Assembly (NCBI RefSeq): GCF_005771405.1
Contig: NZ_VAUA01000010.1
Coordinates: forward strand, 1 to 64,000
Direction: 5' to 3'
DNA from: Parasedimentitalea maritima
GTDB taxonomy: Bacteria; Pseudomonadota; Alphaproteobacteria; Rhodobacterales; Rhodobacteraceae
Length of the DNA: 64,000 nucleotides
The number at the start of each line of letters is the position of its first letter. Within the stretch, counting starts at the first letter, position 1. Made by a program: the position numbers and the translations under genes. The notes beneath the pieces were generated by a model. The model searched no databases and was not told the DNA's origin. It saw nothing but the letters and a program-made list of their open reading frames with translations. Shown here piece by piece: positions 36,171 through 44,848 of the stretch.

Positions 36171-37946
36171 ATGAAGACTTTCTTTGCTTCGATGGCGCTG
36201 ACGCTGATGGCATTGGCCGCAACTTTGCCGAAAGCGGCAACAGCACAGCAGGTCTCCCCAGACTCGGTCTGGATCCAGATTGCAGCACATGCTTCGCTGA
36301 CCGAAGCCCAGGGACGTGCTTCAAGTCTGGCAGCACAATTGCCGGATGTCAGTGGCTATGCCCTGGGTGGCGGTTGGTATGGCGTAGTACTGGGACCTTA
36401 CAGCCGCGCCGATGCAGAACGCGCGCTGCAGGTTTATCGCCGCGAGGGAAACATCCCGCGTGACAGCTTCATTGCCTTTGGCCGCAACCTTGGCCAACAA
36501 TTCTGGCCACAAGGGGCGACTTCAGCCAACGTTGGCGGAACAACACTGCCTGCAACAATTACCACTGAAACCGCACAGGTAGACACATCAACAGCCCAGC
36601 CCGTACCAACACCACAGGTTCCTGACGAAACAGCCGCACAGGCACGACGCAGCGAACGCGCCTTGACAGCGGACGAACGCAAAGCGCTTCAGATTGCTCT
36701 CAAAGCCGCCGGGTTTTACAACTCCGCTATCGATGGCTCATTTGGTCGAGGCACCCGTGCATCCATGAACGACTGGCAGGCAGCCAATGGCTATGAGCTG
36801 ACAGGCATTCTGACTACGCGTCAGCGCCAGGCTCTGCTCGATGAATATAACGCACCGCTGATTTCGGTTGGAATGGCTGAAATGACCAACGCAAGCGCCG
36901 GTATTTCTATGCAGATCCCAGCACGCGAAGTGGGCTTTTCCCGTTACGAGCCGCCGTTTGCCCATTTTGATGCCAAGGGCGACGTTGGCGCACGCGTCCT
37001 GCTGATCTCGCAACCTGGCGACCAACGCACTCTGTTTGGTCTTTATGACATTCTGCAAACGCTTGAGATCGTGCCACTGGTTGGCCCGCGTGAACGCGGC
37101 AATGACAGCTTCACCATCGAAGGTCGCGGCAATGGCATCGTTTCGTTCACTCAGGCCAGCCTGAAGAATGGTGAGATCAAAGGCTTCACTCTGATCTGGC
37201 CTGCAGGAGATGAAAACCGCCGGTCCCGCGTGCTCACTGAAATGCAATCCAGCTTTGCCCGCCTTGAAGGGGTTCTCGATCCTGCCGCCGGTGGCGATGC
37301 TCAGCAGAGCATCGATCTTTTGGCTGGCCTGCAGATCCGCCAACCCCGCATTTCTCGTTCAGGGTTCTACGTCGACGCTCAAGGCACAGTGTTGACCACT
37401 TCGGATGTGGTGGCCAATTGCACGCGCCTGACCCTTGACCACGACTACCCTGCTGAGCTGCAGCACAATGATGCCGCCAATGGTCTGGCTGTGTTGCGTC
37501 CAACTACACCACTGGCACCGATGGCTTTGGCTGAGTTCAGCGCCTCCACACCACGCCTGCAATCCGAAGTAGCTGTCTCTGGGTTCTCCTATGAGGGCCT
37601 ACTTGGCGCTCCCAGCCTGACTTGGGGAACGCTTGCAGACATCAAAAGCCTGGACGGGAATTCTGGCGTCGCGCGTTTGGAACTGCCAGCACAGCCCGGC
37701 GATGTCGGGGGACCTGTCCTAGATGGGACTGGCGCGGTTCTGGGCATGTTGTTACCGCAAAAAATTGGCGCACAGCAATTGCCACAAGGTGTTAGCTTTG
37801 CCGCAAATGCCGAGGCCATCCGTCTGACGTTGAGCGAAGCGGGCGTAACCGCCAGCGATCGCAGCGCAGATGCCACCACGCTGTCAAATGCCGCAATGAA
37901 CCGCAGGGTCAACGGCATGACGGTACTGGTCAGCTGCTGGAACTGA
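36171..37946 (+). CDS. Secreted SPOR / peptidoglycan-binding protein with a degenerate trypsin-like domain
   Basis: 591 residues: signal peptide (about 1-25), SPOR-like domain (about 30-105, WIQIAAHASLTEAQGRA), Thr/Pro-rich linker, PG_binding_1 domain (about 165-225, GFYNSAIDGSFGRGTRASM), then a trypsin-like chymotrypsin fold (about 385-560). The protease triad looks lost. TTSDVVANC has Asp412 where TTxHVV is expected, DAANGLAVL has Gly for the usual Asp, and PGDVGGPVLD has Val512 in place of the GDSGG serine. A wall-associated scaffold or binding role is inferred. AAGGA precedes the ATG; a strong terminator follows. Confidence 0.8.
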   Translation: MKTFFASMALTLMALAATLPKAATAQQVSPDSVWIQIAAHASLTEAQGRASSLAAQLPDVSGYALGGGWYGVVLGPYSRADAERALQVYRREGNIPRDSFIAFGRNLGQQFWPQGATSANVGGTTLPATITTETAQVDTSTAQPVPTPQVPDETAAQARRSERALTADERKALQIALKAAGFYNSAIDGSFGRGTRASMNDWQAANGYELTGILTTRQRQALLDEYNAPLISVGMAEMTNASAGISMQIPAREVGFSRYEPPFAHFDAKGDVGARVLLISQPGDQRTLFGLYDILQTLEIVPLVGPRERGNDSFTIEGRGNGIVSFTQASLKNGEIKGFTLIWPAGDENRRSRVLTEMQSSFARLEGVLDPAAGGDAQQSIDLLAGLQIRQPRISRSGFYVDAQGTVLTTSDVVANCTRLTLDHDYPAELQHNDAANGLAVLRPTTPLAPMALAEFSASTPRLQSEVAVSGFSYEGLLGAPSLTWGTLADIKSLDGNSGVARLELPAQPGDVGGPVLDGTGAVLGMLLPQKIGAQQLPQGVSFAANAEAIRLTLSEAGVTASDRSADATTLSNAAMNRRVNGMTVLVSCWN

Positions 37947-37970
37947 GCGCCGAGAACATTAAAACACTTG

Positions 37971-38001
37971 AACCACCGGTGTCAGCGCACCGGTGGTTTT
38001 T
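37971..38001 (+). terminator. Rho-independent terminator
   Basis: AACCACCGGTG and CACCGGTGGTT form a perfect 11-base-pair stem with loop TCAGCG, followed by T-rich sequence. It lies 25 bases after the stop at 37946. Confidence 0.9.
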
Positions 38002-38064
38002 CACTTTCAACGCCCTTATTGCCTGATGCTTTGAATGGCACCACCAACACCTTGAGGCTAGGAC

Positions 38065-38445
38065 ATGATCTTCAATTGGTTTCGCCGCCTCACTGCAACG
38101 TCAAAACCTACAACTAGGTTGGAGGAAAACAGGGTTGTTCTGAATGCCATCCAAGAGAAAACCGGTACAATTCACGGCCCCAAAGAAATCGAATTTTTCT
38201 GCCGATTACTATCGCGAGAAACAGCGCTACATGTGCGAAAAATTCTCTTCGAAGTTTTGCCCCCGAACCAAGGAAAACACGTTTTTGTTCAATCTGCAGG
38301 TGGGGCCACAGATATTTGCGTGACACTTCTATTGCCTGTTTGCGCAGAACAAATCACCGTCTTTGAGGCACTAATTGACGAGACCTGTCGCGAGTTCGGC
38401 GGAGAGAACGTTTCTTGGGGGGTTGTAGGCAATCAACTTCATTAA
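38065..38445 (+). CDS. Hypothetical cytosolic protein, 126 residues
   Basis: No membrane segment or signal peptide. The N-terminus is basic (FNWFRRLTATSKP), followed by a mixed alpha/beta body ending VFEALIDETCREFGGENVSWGVVGNQLH. The last part faintly recalls RraB-type RNase E inhibitors (a GG-x-x-x-W ending), but the match is too weak to name. The DNA is visibly more AT-rich than its neighbours. GAGG lies upstream of the ATG. It is convergent with the SDR gene, with a palindromic repeat between them. Confidence 0.6.
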   Translation: MIFNWFRRLTATSKPTTRLEENRVVLNAIQEKTGTIHGPKEIEFFCRLLSRETALHVRKILFEVLPPNQGKHVFVQSAGGATDICVTLLLPVCAEQITVFEALIDETCREFGGENVSWGVVGNQLH

Positions 38446-38472
38446 TAATGGCATTGGACAATCTCTAAAAAC

Positions 38473-38496
38473 GTAGTGTGTGTGCTTGCACGCACC
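38473..38496 (+). repeat. GTAGGGTGCG-type palindromic repeat, copy 1
   Basis: GTAG-(T)GTGTGTGC-TT-GCACGCACC is an imperfect copy of a palindrome also found at 52891 and 61012. The consensus is GTAGGGTGCGTGC-NN-GCACGCACC; two bases differ here. It lies 7 bases downstream of the stop of the leftward SDR gene. Confidence 0.6.
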
Positions 38497-38503
38497 ATTC
38501 CCG

Positions 38504-39145
38504 TCAAAACGCGTGCACACGTCCATCCCAGGTGTGAAAACAACCCGTGGTCGCGACATTCAAAACGTCGAACTCATTCAACAGCCCTTCGGCCGAATCC
38601 TGCACTGAGATATCCCCCTGATCACCGCCCATATCCGTGCGCACCCAACCCGGATGGTAAATCCCTACGGCGATGCCTTCAGGCTTTAAGTCCGTCGCCA
38701 GATTGCGCCCGATGTTCAGCGCTGCGGCTTTTGACGCGCGATAGGCATAGCTGCCCCCCGGCGCCAGCGCATGGCTGGCCATCTGTGACGAGATGATTGC
38801 AATTTTAGGCTCAGTTGCAAGCCGCAGGTTGGGCAGCAGGGCCTGCACTGTCAAAAAGACACCGGTAACATTGGTGGCCAGCGATGTGGCCCAGACTTCT
38901 GCGGTGTACTCTTCCACCGCCATGCCCTTATCGAGATAAACCCCAGCATTGCAGACCAACAAATCCACCGGTTTATCTTTCATCTGTGCAGCAAGTCGCG
39001 CCTGTTGACCCGGATCAGAAACGTTCAGCCGAGTGTCGGTGGAGTGATCCCGCGCTGTGCCAGTGACCTCATGCCCGGCAGCCCGAAGCCGTGCTACCAT
39101 TTCGCGGCCAATGCCGCGGCTGGACCCTGTCACTACAACATGCAT
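38504..39145 (-). CDS. Short-chain dehydrogenase/reductase
   Basis: The 213-residue classical SDR has a cofactor motif TGSSRGIG (6-13), CNAG (65-68), catalytic Ser119 or Ser120 and Tyr135-x-x-x-Lys139 (YRASK), and a PGWVRTDMGG loop. Short of a C-terminal lid, it resembles the csgA/sniffer-type SDR group. The substrate is unknown. The arginine-containing GSSRGIG suggests NADP(H) preference (inference). It lies 29 bases downstream of the DUF1178 gene on the same strand. Confidence 0.88.
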   Translation of the reverse strand: MHVVVTGSSRGIGREMVARLRAAGHEVTGTARDHSTDTRLNVSDPGQQARLAAQMKDKPVDLLVCNAGVYLDKGMAVEEYTAEVWATSLATNVTGVFLTVQALLPNLRLATEPKIAIISSQMASHALAPGGSYAYRASKAAALNIGRNLATDLKPEGIAVGIYHPGWVRTDMGGDQGDISVQDSAEGLLNEFDVLNVATTGCFHTWDGRVHAF

Positions 39146-39174
39146 TTGCCATCTACTCCTAAATATTCTGGTCG

Positions 39175-39711
39175 TCAGTTTGTTTTGCGGTTGGGCATGA
39201 ACGGCAGCGGCACAACGGGTATGCCCTCTTCGATCAAGGCCTTTGCCTCATCCAGTTTGGCCTCACCGTGAATTGCTCTCCCGGGGGCGTCACCCTCGTG
39301 CATCGCCCGCGCTTGCGACACAAAATCCTTACCCACATAGTCCGAATTATCTTCAACTTTACGCCGCAGGTCTGCCATGGCCTGCTCCTGCGCATTGGCT
39401 GGAGTGCTGAGAGCCCCTGCCCCTGGCTCTTGTGGTGGAGCCGCTTGCGATGATGGCGCTGCTTCTGCAGCCTGCGCCATGTCAGCACTGGCTGCCTTTT
39501 CCAATGCCGGAACTTCAGGTTCGCCACGTCCAGACACAGCTTTTCGTCCGGGCCGGACCCGAGGCGTCATGATCGCCTTTTCAACCGATCCATGTCCACA
39601 AACGGCACAAGACACCATCCCCGCCCCCGCCAGCTTGTCAAAAGCTGAGGCGGACTGAAACCAACTGTCGAAGGTATGGCCGTCGGCACATTTCAGGGCG
39701 TATTGTATCAT
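39175..39711 (-). CDS. DUF1178 family protein
   Basis: The 178-residue product has the family's zinc-ribbon-like start MIQYALKCADGHTFDSWFQSASAFDKL followed by CAVCGHGSVEKAIMTPRV, then an Ala/Pro/Gln-rich linker and a conserved C-terminal part (LRRKVEDNSDYVGKDFVSQARAMHEGD, AIHGEAKLDEAKALIEEGIPVVPLPF). The two Cys pairs suggest metal binding. The function is unknown; the family is typical of proteobacteria. It is followed by the SDR gene. Confidence 0.88.
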   Translation of the reverse strand: MIQYALKCADGHTFDSWFQSASAFDKLAGAGMVSCAVCGHGSVEKAIMTPRVRPGRKAVSGRGEPEVPALEKAASADMAQAAEAAPSSQAAPPQEPGAGALSTPANAQEQAMADLRRKVEDNSDYVGKDFVSQARAMHEGDAPGRAIHGEAKLDEAKALIEEGIPVVPLPFMPNRKTN

Positions 39712-39761
39712 GAATTATTCTCACGTTGCGCAGCCTGATTAAAGCTCAGACTTAGGCAAGA

Positions 39762-40244
39762 TCAAGGGCAATGCGTCGATCCGCGCAAGACATCAGGATG
39801 AAACCCCGACAAAATACGCGCCAGCTCCGGTTCCTGCACCTTTCCGGCGGCGCGAACGGGTGAAAACCACTTCCGTACTCTCTGGCCCTGTTCTGGGAAT
39901 TCTACGGCCAATTCGGTGACTTTCATCGGATAGACCGCAACCATGATGGGTTGCGATACACGGCGGCTGCGCCATTTCTGATAGGAATACAGCCCTAGGC
40001 ATTCATTTGCTGCAGTGCCACGCACACCGGCTTCCTCCCAGGCTTCCTGCGCCGCTGATCCGGCAGGCGTACAGCCATTGATAGGCCACCCTTTTGGAAG
40101 AACCCAGCGCCCAGTGCCGCGCGAGGTCACCAACAGGATTTTTGGATTCCCCTTTTTGCTGATCCGGTAGCACAGGGCGGCAAACTGACTGAGCACCGCA
40201 CCTTCATTTGGCAACTTGGCGGCAATCGGCATTTGAGTGATCAT
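39762..40244 (-). CDS. NUDIX hydrolase, KGW type
   Basis: The 160-residue product has WVLPKGWPINGCTPAGSAAQEAWEEAGVRG as its Nudix box. The EAWEEAG half is intact, but Cys replaces the first Glu and Gln the Arg of the canonical GX5EX7REUXEEXGU. The KGWP entry is typical of the diphosphoinositol-polyphosphate-hydrolase-like branch, where these positions vary. It hydrolyses an unknown nucleoside diphosphate-type substrate. ATG 40244 (MITQMPIAAK) is preferred over the longer frame to 40298. Confidence 0.85.
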   Translation of the reverse strand: MITQMPIAAKLPNEGAVLSQFAALCYRISKKGNPKILLVTSRGTGRWVLPKGWPINGCTPAGSAAQEAWEEAGVRGTAANECLGLYSYQKWRSRRVSQPIMVAVYPMKVTELAVEFPEQGQRVRKWFSPVRAAGKVQEPELARILSGFHPDVLRGSTHCP

Positions 40245-40370
40245 TGGCTCAATCCTCAGAATTCCCAACAGGCTACACCGACACGACAGCCAACTCACGT
40301 AAATTATTTATGACAATCAGCGCAGTAACAAACCAACACAGGATAGCTTCATCCGCCAAAGGTAACGGCT

Positions 40371-41147
40371 TCACCCCTTGGAGACTGCAGGCTGCAATCG
40401 CAGCTGTAGCTGATGAACCATATCCTCATGGGGAACATCCGCATCAATCGCCAGACGACGCAGCCCAAAATGCACCTGAGCCATCTGCTGGTAATATCCG
40501 GAAAACACATAGTTGGTGGTCGCCCCAGCAACCGCCCCTAAAACAGGAACAGCCTGTGCTGCCAGCTTTTGCCCCATGACCACACCCAGCTTGGGTGCAA
40601 CCTGAGCAATCAGTTTTTGCAGCGCTCCGCCTGACAGACTTAGGCGCAGCGAGAGAAACCCCAGATCTGCCCCATCATCATGGGCCAATGGGCCTGCTGC
40701 GGCAAACACCCGAATACAGTCGAAAGTGACACTTTCGGCCTCGGGATCAAACCCATGTTCGGCGGCGACACCTTGAATAGTGCGCAACAGGAACGCCGTC
40801 GTGGCGGGAAGTTCGACCAGCGCCCCCGGTAATCCACCAACACCTCCGGCTGCGCCCATGGCTGCGCTCATCATCCGGTTGGCCTTTGGGCTTTGATCCG
40901 GCACGGCACGGCGCGAGCGGGTGGCCGCGCCCATAGCCAGTCGCAAGGCCTGTTCAGTTGCACTTCCAAGACCTGAGCGAACAGAGTCGGGCAATCGGTC
41001 CAGCAGGTTTTCTGCCTTACCACCAACCATGTTCAACAATTGCAGCCCAGTTCCAGCCGCATTGCGGTACCGCTCGGCTAAGGCATCCAGCTCAGCTTCG
41101 GTCTGCTGTGGGCTCAATCTCTGCACCGGGGATAAAATCTCTGTCAA
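40371..41147 (-). CDS. EcsC-family protein
   Basis: The 258-residue product has the EcsC features: an amphipathic N-terminal helix region, then GGLPGALVELPATTAFLLRTIQGVAAEHGFDPE, CIRVFAAAGPL and KLAAQAVPVLGAVAGATTNYVFSGYYQQMAQVHFGLRRL. EcsC proteins are found beside ABC transporters in Bacillus, but most have no known role. The start is TTG 41147 with GGAGG six bases upstream. Monocistronic or linked to the GNAT gene upstream (46 bases). Confidence 0.85.
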   Translation of the reverse strand: MTEILSPVQRLSPQQTEAELDALAERYRNAAGTGLQLLNMVGGKAENLLDRLPDSVRSGLGSATEQALRLAMGAATRSRRAVPDQSPKANRMMSAAMGAAGGVGGLPGALVELPATTAFLLRTIQGVAAEHGFDPEAESVTFDCIRVFAAAGPLAHDDGADLGFLSLRLSLSGGALQKLIAQVAPKLGVVMGQKLAAQAVPVLGAVAGATTNYVFSGYYQQMAQVHFGLRRLAIDADVPHEDMVHQLQLRLQPAVSKG

Positions 41148-41193
41148 AACCGCCTCCTCTATCCCATAGACATTGGTCAGCGTGTTCCGGTTT

Positions 41194-41682
41194 TCAACCC
41201 TTCCAGCGGCTCACCTCACCCTGAACCCCATCCCAGGCACCGTCCTGTAGCGCAAAGCCCAGCACCCGGTCCGGGTTGGTGGGGGGGGGCATTTCTACCC
41301 CGCTCAGGCGTTCAAAACCAAATCGCCGGTAATAAGGCGCATCGCCTACAAGCAGCACGCGTGCCCAGCCGCTGCTCTCTGCTTTAGCCAGAGAATCGCG
41401 GATCAACGAGCCGCCCAGCCCCTCGCCCTGATGGGTCGGGTGAACGGCAACAGGGCCCAGCAACAGGGTATCCGCAGATCCGATGTGCACCGGCCAAAAT
41501 CGAATTGCACCCGCCAGAATGCCCAGTTCATCACGTGCAACCTGACTTAACCCCAGCACCGGGGGAATATCATCGCGCAACCGGTAAGACGACAGCGCCT
41601 CACGTCCGGGCGCAAAGCACAGGTCATACAGCGCCTCGACCTCCCAACGGTCCTGCGGCTGTTCCGCTATCAGCTCGATCAC
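41194..41682 (-). CDS. GNAT-family N-acetyltransferase
   Basis: The 162-residue product has an acetyl-CoA loop LGPVAVHPTHQGEGLGGSLIRDSL and the C-terminal VLLVGDAPYYRRFGFERL, the pattern of YhbS-like GNAT enzymes. The acceptor is unknown. It is divergent from the flavin reductase gene. A run of nine G at 41281-41289 lies within its C-terminal coding part and could slip during replication. Confidence 0.85.
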   Translation of the reverse strand: MIELIAEQPQDRWEVEALYDLCFAPGREALSSYRLRDDIPPVLGLSQVARDELGILAGAIRFWPVHIGSADTLLLGPVAVHPTHQGEGLGGSLIRDSLAKAESSGWARVLLVGDAPYYRRFGFERLSGVEMPPPTNPDRVLGFALQDGAWDGVQGEVSRWKG

Positions 41683-41760
41683 GGCGCATGGCCTCCCAAA
41701 CTCAGACTGGCAATCGCCCTAGCACGGGTCTAAGCCTTGGGCAAACATTTGGAGACACGC

Positions 41761-42369
41761 ATGTTCTATCGCCCCGAGGATGGCCACGGCCTGCCACACA
41801 ACCCATTCAACGCCATCGTCACCCCACGCCCCATTGGCTGGATCTCTACCCGGTCGGCCGAGGGCGTGAATAACCTCGCCCCCTATTCCTTTTTCAACGC
41901 GGTCGCCTATGAACCGCCACAGGTGATGTTTGCCTCAACCGGGTCCAAGCCGGACCAGAATGGAACCAAGGACAGTGTGGCCAATATCATCGAGACCGGC
42001 GTGTTCTGCGTGAATATCGTGGAATATGCGATGCGCGATGCGATGAACGCCTCCTCGGCCGCCCTGCCCCGGGAAGCGGATGAATTCACCCATGCAGATT
42101 TGGCAATGCAAGACTGCAACACCATTCCCTGCGCCCGCGTCGCCGCTGCCCCGGCCGCGCTGGAATGCAAACTGACCAACGTTGTCACCCTGCCCGGCGA
42201 AGCCAACCGCGTTGTCTTTGGCGAGGTCCTCGGCATTCATATGCGCGATGACTGCCTGGTGGACGGCACCTTTGACGTCACCCGTTTTGTTCCATTGGCG
42301 CGTATGGGCTACCGTGACTACTCAGCCGTCCGCGAGGTGTTCAGCCTGACCCGCCCCGATGACACCTAA
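41761..42369 (+). CDS. Flavin reductase-like FMN-binding protein
   Basis: The 202-residue product has the split-barrel flavin reductase core: NPFNAIVTPRPIGWISTRSAEGVNNLAPYSFFNAVAYEPPQVMFAS, then FCVNIVEYAMRDAMNASSAALPR. The family binds FMN and supplies reduced flavin or acts as a reductase of unknown substrate. ATG 41761 has GGAG six bases upstream; an earlier TTG at 41737 is less likely. Confidence 0.88.
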   Translation: MFYRPEDGHGLPHNPFNAIVTPRPIGWISTRSAEGVNNLAPYSFFNAVAYEPPQVMFASTGSKPDQNGTKDSVANIIETGVFCVNIVEYAMRDAMNASSAALPREADEFTHADLAMQDCNTIPCARVAAAPAALECKLTNVVTLPGEANRVVFGEVLGIHMRDDCLVDGTFDVTRFVPLARMGYRDYSAVREVFSLTRPDDT

Positions 42370-42378
42370 GGGTGAAAC

Positions 42379-42771
42379 CTATTCCCCACGGATCACGATA
42401 TTCGGCTCGTCCAGGCAGAACCCCAGAACAACTGTCAGCGATGTGGGAAATGCCGGGCCGTCAAACACAACCTGAGCCCGCCCCCACTGGCTGCTTGCGG
42501 GTGTGTTGCCGTGTGACATGAACGCGGTGCACGCGCCCGCGCCTTGACCGATCCAATATGCATCGTGGCTGCTGCGATTAGAGTAGTTCCCTGCCAGGCC
42601 CGGAATGATCAGTTTGGCAGGGTAGGCATCCACATTGGTAAAGGAAAAAATGGCTGCACCGCCCTCCTCTGCCTCATAGACGATTTGCCCCATGTCACTG
42701 TCCCAGACTTCATCAGCCAACACCGGCGCAGACAAAAGGGCGAAGATAGCGGCGAAACGTAATGCATTCAT
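42379..42771 (-). CDS. Small secreted protein of unknown function
   Basis: 130 residues with a signal peptide (about 1-19, MNALRFAAIFALLSAPVLA) and a beta-rich mature domain: EVWDSDMGQIVYEAEEGGAAIFSFTNV, two cysteines (GACTAFM and GFCLDEPN) that could form a disulfide, and a C-terminal VIRGE. ATG 42771 has CAGGAG upstream. I do not recognise the family. It is probably periplasmic. Confidence 0.7.
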   Translation of the reverse strand: MNALRFAAIFALLSAPVLADEVWDSDMGQIVYEAEEGGAAIFSFTNVDAYPAKLIIPGLAGNYSNRSSHDAYWIGQGAGACTAFMSHGNTPASSQWGRAQVVFDGPAFPTSLTVVLGFCLDEPNIVIRGE

Positions 42772-42984
42772 GGGAAACTCCTGATCAGACCAATGCGGAA
42801 AGGGTGTCACAATTTTGGCATTGAGGATAGTTGCCAAATTGGATTGGTCCGGCGGCAAATCAACGACGGAAACTGAAAATACAGCTTTGGGAACAAAACT
42901 GCCATAGAAGAGTTTGATCAGTTTCTTCGAACTGCCGTGTGGAAGTGTATCATAACTAGACCCAGTTTGAAGGATCATGGGCCA

Positions 42985-43296
42985 ATGAAGGCAAGATTTG
43001 AAATTTCGAGAACGGTCAAGCCAATCGGCTCAGAAGAACTCAAATTTTTACCTACTGGGAGCCTCCTAACGCGGCTTAACCAATTGAGAAGTTTGCAGGA
43101 AAGTTTTGAAGTAAGTGACTGGTTGCCTGATGAACGTGATGCAGTGGAAGCAACCGGCTTAATCGCATTCAAGAATTCAGAACAATGGAAAATTGCATTT
43201 TCTGACGTGAAGCGAGTGCTTTCCGAAAGAGAACACATACCCAGAGGCAGTAAAGATAAACGAAGAAAGGCTGCACACCAAAAGAAAAATGGATAG
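42985..43296 (+). CDS. Hypothetical protein, 103 residues, AT-rich gene
   Basis: A soluble, charged protein with a very basic C-terminus (RGSKDKRRKAAHQKKNG) and no recognised domain. AAGGA lies 11 bases before the ATG, rather far. Base composition is clearly lower in GC than in flanking genes, and codon use is unlike the rest (AAA, TTT, TTA codons). Together with the next gene it forms an orphan pair that may have been acquired by transfer. Confidence 0.5.
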   Translation: MKARFEISRTVKPIGSEELKFLPTGSLLTRLNQLRSLQESFEVSDWLPDERDAVEATGLIAFKNSEQWKIAFSDVKRVLSEREHIPRGSKDKRRKAAHQKKNG

Positions 43297-43370
43297 ACTA
43301 GCTAGGCTCTAACCGGGCGTTGCTCGGTCGCGGCAGTTGAGTAAGATGCGTCCACTAAAGGAGTGTACCA

Positions 43371-43859
43371 ATGCACCGCATATGGGTAGCAGCACTTATC
43401 ACAATAAGCTCTATGGTGAGTTCGGTCGTGGCCAGCTCCAATCAGCCCCCACTCCGGTACGGTTACTGGAACGTACCTACCGAATTGATAGATCACCTTC
43501 AGGCAACGGTAAGCCACGAACGGTTGGATCATGAATGTAAAGCAGAGAAATTCTCTGAACTCGACACCTTTATTTCATTTGTACCACACTGGGAAATCGC
43601 ATCCGAGGTCCCTTTTTTACCGGAGATAGGTCTCGATCCAAAGGAGTTTTCTGAAGCCGAGGATAATGAACTCGTTCTAGTTCAGAGTGTTATATTCGAT
43701 GAGAATGAAAGTTATACTTTCTTTGTATTTGTAAATTGGGAACTGTTCGGAGAGCGAAGCGACAGATGCCGTAAGACGCTTTTTATTGAACTTATTGAGA
43801 AACAAGATTGGGATGCTAACATAGCTGCGCCGCTCAAGTCCGTGAATTGTGCCGACTGA
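43371..43859 (+). CDS. Secreted hypothetical protein, AT-rich gene
   Basis: 162 residues with a signal peptide (about 1-21, ending VVA), then an acidic domain: YGYWNVPTELIDHLQ, HECKAEKFSELDTFISFVPHW, VIFDENESYTFFVFVNWELFG, with four cysteines in total. AGGAG stands eight bases before the ATG. No family was recognised. Like its upstream neighbour it is AT-rich compared with the surroundings, which suggests a different origin. Confidence 0.65.
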   Translation: MHRIWVAALITISSMVSSVVASSNQPPLRYGYWNVPTELIDHLQATVSHERLDHECKAEKFSELDTFISFVPHWEIASEVPFLPEIGLDPKEFSEAEDNELVLVQSVIFDENESYTFFVFVNWELFGERSDRCRKTLFIELIEKQDWDANIAAPLKSVNCAD

Positions 43860-43992
43860 TGACATTTAATCCATACCGGGTAACAACTTGATCGGCCTTG
43901 ATCCAAGAGTGAAAGTCCAAACAATGGAGGGCATGATGGACCAGCACCTGTAACACACGAAAATCCCCACATTTTCCAGTACAGGAGGCTTC

Positions 43993-44631
43993 ATGCCTTA
44001 CGCCCTGCCCGATGCCAACAGCGTCCATCCCATCACCCTGCCCGATGGCCAACCCCACCTTGGCACCGTTTTTCTGCGCAATGTCGTGGATCACCCAAAG
44101 TTCAAGGTCGGCGATTACACCTATGCCTCGGACTTTGATCCGCCATCACCGGATGGCTGGGCCAGCCATCTGGCCCCCTATCTGTTCCCGATGTCGCAAG
44201 AAACACTGAAGATCGGGCGGTACTGTCAGATCGCCCATGGGGTCCGCTTCATCACCTCCAGTGCCAACCACGCCATGAAGGGGCTGACCTGCTATCCCTT
44301 CCCGGTGTTCGATCCCGAACAGATGATCGGTTTTCAACCTGACACCCGCGATACGGTGATCGGCCACGATGTCTGGATCGGCTACGGCGCCATGATCCTG
44401 CCCGGCACCCATATTGGCAATGGCGCCATTGTCGGTGCCGGCGCAGTGGTCCGTGGCACCATCCCGCCCTACGCGGTGGTCACTGGCAATCCCGGCACTG
44501 TGATCAAATACCGCTTCGACCAGAATAAAATCAATCAACTGCAGGAGCAAGAGTGGTGGGACTGGCCAGCTGAGCGCGTCGCCGCGGCCCATAATGCCCT
44601 CCAGACCGGAGACCTGAAAGCCCTGAGGTAA
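43993..44631 (+). CDS. CatB/Vat-like O-acetyltransferase (hexapeptide repeat)
   Basis: The 212-residue left-handed beta-helix acyltransferase shows the FKVGDYTYASDFD start, RYCQIAHGVRFITSSANHAMKG (presumed catalytic His), and hexapeptide repeats VIGHDVWIGYGAMILPGTHIGNGAIVGAGAVVRGTIPPYAVVTGNPG. This is the xenobiotic/streptogramin acetyltransferase type that modifies antibiotics or sugars with acetyl-CoA. CAGGAGG precedes the ATG. Resistance activity cannot be assumed; many chromosomal members have unknown acceptors. Confidence 0.88.
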   Translation: MPYALPDANSVHPITLPDGQPHLGTVFLRNVVDHPKFKVGDYTYASDFDPPSPDGWASHLAPYLFPMSQETLKIGRYCQIAHGVRFITSSANHAMKGLTCYPFPVFDPEQMIGFQPDTRDTVIGHDVWIGYGAMILPGTHIGNGAIVGAGAVVRGTIPPYAVVTGNPGTVIKYRFDQNKINQLQEQEWWDWPAERVAAAHNALQTGDLKALR

Positions 44632-44690
44632 GATCGCTGTTTCGGAGCCGCCTTCGCCTGAAACCGCTGCGCCAGCTCAGCTGCGCCGGG

Positions 44691-44745
44691 CCAAGTGAAA
44701 TCCCCGAGGGGCCCCGCCTTGCAGGGAGACGGTTATTTCACTTGG
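44691..44745. repeat. Long-loop inverted repeat
   Basis: CCAAGTGAAAT (44691-44701) and ATTTCACTTGG (44735-44745) are perfect inverted repeats separated by 33 bases that include a second small hairpin (CCCCGAGGGG). It lies in the 306-base non-coding stretch between the acetyltransferase and the SulP gene. No coding sequence was found in this stretch; a short rightward frame at 44742-44966 is not gene-like. Confidence 0.5.
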
Positions 44746-44848
44746 TGCGGGGGGGCAGAGCTGGCAGCCAGGGCTCAGGTGATGGTGGGTCTGATACAGC
44801 ATTTCGCTGTTTTGGTGGGACCCAAGCCCCTCCTCTTACAAACAAAAA

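Noticed and set aside
38065-38445. Naming the 126-residue protein as RraB
   Set aside because: Only a loose similarity in the last 30 residues; not enough to name it.
43993-44631. Calling the hexapeptide acetyltransferase an antibiotic resistance gene
   Set aside because: The fold is shared with many chromosomal enzymes of unknown substrate; there is no mobile context.
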